NCBI RefSeq assembly: GCF_000418325.1
Contig: NC_021658.1
Span: 10,554,001 to 10,618,000 of the forward strand
Direction: 5' to 3'
Length of the DNA: 64,000 nt
Source: Sorangium cellulosum So0157-2
GTDB lineage: Bacteria > Myxococcota_A > Polyangia > Polyangiales > Polyangiaceae
Positions 61,939-64,000 of this stretch are shown here, piece after piece. Both the position numbers and the translations under genes were made by a program. The notes below the pieces were generated by a model, which saw only the letters and a program-made list of their open reading frames with translations, did not search any database and had not been told where the DNA came from. Position 1 is the stretch's first letter. The number at the start of each line of letters is the position of its first letter.

Positions 61939-63567
61939 CTACGCGGCCTTCAGGTCCTCGGCGCCCGGCTCGTCCGCGGCGCGCCGCTTGTGCTCGCGGG
62001 CGATGCCGACCACGACGCCGAGCCACGCGAGCGCGAGCGCGATGTTGACCATGGCGAAGTGCCGGACGGAGAGCGCGAGCACCTGGCCGACGATCACCCC
62101 GACGGCGGCGAGCACGTCGCCCGCGCGGACGACGAAGGTGTCGATGGCGGCCTTGGCGCTGTACTTCGCGTCGCGGCCGACCGGCAGGAAGAGCGCCTGC
62201 CGCGCCGTGTTCTGGACCGAGTAGTCGGTGCTGTTCTCGGCGATCTTCGCGACGCGCACGACGGCGAGCGCCGGCAGGACCGCGAGGGACGCGTTGCCGA
62301 GGAGGGCGATGGTCGGGAGGATGAACAGGGCGAAGCGCACGCCGAAGTACTTGAAGATGCGGGAGACCAGGAAGAGCTGCAGGACGACGCCGAGGGTGTT
62401 CACCCAGTAGAAGAAATCGCCCTTGAAGGTGCCGATGATCGCGCCGAGCGCCGCCTTTTTCCCCTTCTCGGTGCGCGGGTGGACGAGCCCCTTCTCGGCG
62501 CCCTCGACGACCTTGCCGCCGGCCTCGACGTCGAACGCGGCGCCCTTGACCGCGGCGATCTTCCCCTCGAGCAGGCGCGACGCCTCCGGATCGACGAGGT
62601 AGACCGGGGCGCCCGCCGCGAGCGGCGCGCCCGGGTCCGCGCCCGCCGCGGCGGCCGGCGCCTCCTCGCCCGCGGCGGCCGGCGCGCTCTCCTGGCCGAG
62701 CGCGCTCGTGGCGGACTCGATCAGGGTGCGATCGAGGATGTACTCGCCGGTCGAGTTCACCCAGTTGAGGACGAGCGTCAGGGCGGCGATGAGGAGGAGA
62801 TAGCGGTCGCCGGCGATGATCTTGAAGCCGCCGGCCGCGCCGCCGGGCGGCGCGTCGGCCTTCTTCGGCCCGCCGTCCGGGCCCGCGAGGTCGTCGCGGT
62901 GGACGAGGTAGGTGAGCCACAGGCAGGCGAGCAGCACGCCCGCCGCGACGAGCATCATGTTGTAGGGGCCGATTGGCACGTAGACGCGCTTCGCGATCTG
63001 CGCGCCGAACATGGCGCCGAGCGAGCTCCCGATACCGACGATCGCGAAGAGCCGCTTGCCCTGCTCGGGGGAGTAGACGTCGTTGGCGAACGACCAGAAC
63101 TGCGCGATCACCGTGAGGTTGAAGCAGCCCACCCACAGGTAGAACGGCACCCCGAGGGGGACGCCGAGGCGCGCGAGGAAGAAGAAGAGGACGAGGTTCC
63201 CGGCGAAGAAGAGCGTCAGCGCGGTGGTGAGCTGCATGCGCCCGAAGCGCCGGGCCATGGCGCCGTAGGCGCGGACCACGCCGACGAGGAGCAGCGCCTG
63301 GCCCGCCGCCGCGTAGGCCTTCACCTCGGGGCCGTCGAGGTCGAGCTTCTGCCCGCCGATCTCGAGCCCGCCGCCCGCGAGGATGAGCGGCTCGCGGACC
63401 ACCTTGAGGAGATAGTAGCCCGTGAGCAGGAGGAAGACGTTCAGCGTCAGGACGAGGACGCTGAAGACCTCGCGCGGCTTCACCTCGGCGAAGATCGACA
63501 GGAGCCGGTGAAGGACCCCTCGGGCCGGTGTCTCGTTCTCTCCAGTGCTCGCCACGCGCCGCTCCAT
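61939..63567 (-). CDS. Tlc-type NTP/NDP exchange transporter
   Basis: 542 residues with about twelve membrane segments. The family blocks are REVFSVLVLTLNVFLLLTGYYLLKVVREPLIL, CFNLTVIAQFWSFANDVYSPEQGKRLFAIVGIGSSLGAMFGAQIA and NPFYWVNT-like FKGDFFYWVNTLGVVLQLFLVSRIFKYFG. Tlc carriers exchange ATP and ADP in obligate intracellular bacteria and plastids; free-living bacterial homologues have unknown substrates. A hydrophilic insert of about 100 residues (PAAAGEEAPAAAAGADPGAP... through ALGAIIGTF) sits between membrane segments in the middle and is unlike the classical carriers. ATG 63567. Confidence 0.85.
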   Translation of the reverse strand: MERRVASTGENETPARGVLHRLLSIFAEVKPREVFSVLVLTLNVFLLLTGYYLLKVVREPLILAGGGLEIGGQKLDLDGPEVKAYAAAGQALLLVGVVRAYGAMARRFGRMQLTTALTLFFAGNLVLFFFLARLGVPLGVPFYLWVGCFNLTVIAQFWSFANDVYSPEQGKRLFAIVGIGSSLGAMFGAQIAKRVYVPIGPYNMMLVAAGVLLACLWLTYLVHRDDLAGPDGGPKKADAPPGGAAGGFKIIAGDRYLLLIAALTLVLNWVNSTGEYILDRTLIESATSALGQESAPAAAGEEAPAAAAGADPGAPLAAGAPVYLVDPEASRLLEGKIAAVKGAAFDVEAGGKVVEGAEKGLVHPRTEKGKKAALGAIIGTFKGDFFYWVNTLGVVLQLFLVSRIFKYFGVRFALFILPTIALLGNASLAVLPALAVVRVAKIAENSTDYSVQNTARQALFLPVGRDAKYSAKAAIDTFVVRAGDVLAAVGVIVGQVLALSVRHFAMVNIALALAWLGVVVGIAREHKRRAADEPGAEDLKAA

Positions 63568-63795
63568 CCCGGGACAACCGCCGTTCAGGCGGCACCGGAA
63601 CAGGACCGATGCCCGAGCGCGGGAGGCTATCCAGCCTGGTCCCGGCCGGCAACCTCCGTGGCGGCGCCGCGCGTGTGAAGCGCCGTACAGGGCCTTGGAC
63701 AGAGGGCGCCTGAGGGCGCGCGGCGCGGACAAACGTCCCGCGGGTCGGGAACTCCGCTAGGCTCCCGCGCGGCGACGTGCGAGAGACGAGGCGGA

Positions 63796-64000
63796 TTGGG
63801 ACCTGACGAGAAGGGATGGACGCGCGCGATCGGCACGGGCTTTCAGCGGCGCACGGCCGCGCTCGCGAGCTGCGCGGTGCTGTCGCTGTGCGCCGAGGCG
63901 CACGCCGCGCCGCAGGCGGGGGCCGCTGAGCCGCGGCCGGGGGCGGCCGCGCCGCAGGCGGGAGCCGCAGCGGCCGCGGCGGCGGCGCCACCTCCGGCCC
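63796..64000 (+). CDS. Secreted protein, N-terminal part only (runs off the window)
   Basis: From TTG 63796 a signal peptide is evident: RRTAALASCAVLSLCAEAHA, with a predicted cut at AHA|AP, followed by Gln/Ala/Gly-rich PQAGAAEPRPGAAAPQ. GAGG lies about seven bases before the TTG. The gene is cut off by the window end. Divergent from the Tlc transporter. An ATG at 63814 is in another frame and gives no signal peptide. Confidence 0.5.
   Translation, partial: MGPDEKGWTRAIGTGFQRRTAALASCAVLSLCAEAHAAPQAGAAEPRPGAAAPQAGAAAAAAAAPPPA

Noticed and set aside
58679..63991. 1770-residue leftward open frame
   Set aside because: It overlaps the FHA, SGNH and Tlc genes in the wrong frame and is Arg/Ala/His-rich; a shadow frame.

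Overview
The window is a very GC-rich, gene-dense stretch with strong third-position GC bias. Its gene content points to a myxobacterium, most likely a Polyangiales/Sorangium-like member of Myxococcota. The clues are two Ser/Thr kinases with accessory domains (one with a formylglycine-generating-enzyme-like domain), a double-FHA protein, a DUF4388 regulator, an RHS polymorphic toxin, PilC next to a PilS-like kinase, a fused BadF/BadG acyl-CoA dehydratase activase, and many TPR and proline/alanine-rich proteins. This taxonomy is an inference; no rRNA or tRNA gene was found.

Layout. 1-7.1 kb: partial Ada/AlkA repair protein, leucine-type dehydrogenase with a frameshifted tail, CstA carbon-starvation permease, quinone-reductase-like oxidoreductase, a truncated CsoR/FrmR-type metalloregulator running into an MntP manganese exporter, and a DJ-1/PARK7-type protein. 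7.3-10.3 kb: a Ser/Thr kinase and a formylglycine-generating-enzyme-like half that look like one gene split by a frameshift, then a TPR protein. 10.3-16.4 kb: an RHS protein with a C-terminal cytidine-deaminase-fold toxin, overlapped by its probable immunity gene. 16.4-21.3 kb: MFS transporter, lipoprotein, YkgJ protein, glutamine amidotransferase and a TetR regulator. 21.5-27.2 kb: a 1202-residue dehydratase activase and its 2-hydroxyacyl-CoA dehydratase partner, with a TetR-type operator upstream.

27.3-35.7 kb: esterase pair, class I aminotransferase, SHOCT protein, VOC protein, a small operon (DUF4911, unknown protein, thioredoxin-fold lipoprotein), then a two-gene operon coding for a DUF4388 regulator and a photoactive-yellow-protein-like PAS protein with a V4R-like tail. 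36-46 kb: acidic propeller protein, aspartate kinase, large TPR protein, MlaC-like protein, PilS-like kinase and PilC. 46.7-48.6 kb: a GTGA-coupled AAA15 ATPase / TOPRIM-like pair that resembles a phage-defence module. 48.8-64 kb: PCMT, serine hydrolase, UbiB-like kinase with a coiled-coil partner, a second Ser/Thr kinase with TolB-like and TPR regions, three tandem AIM24 proteins, double-FHA protein, SGNH hydrolase, Tlc-type nucleotide transporter, and the start of a secreted protein.

The intergenic regions hold several structured repeats: nested long palindromes (2461-2587, 37757-37921, 46169-46415), octamer hairpins (27291-27424, 31268-31392), a related hairpin (42128-42194), a 21-bp tandem array (46491-46604) and a hexamer array. 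Four of the large hairpins sit exactly at convergent gene junctions, so they may act as two-way terminators. Three conserved genes (dehydrogenase, metalloregulator, kinase-FGE) show apparent frameshifts; each could be a real lesion, a recoding site or an assembly error.
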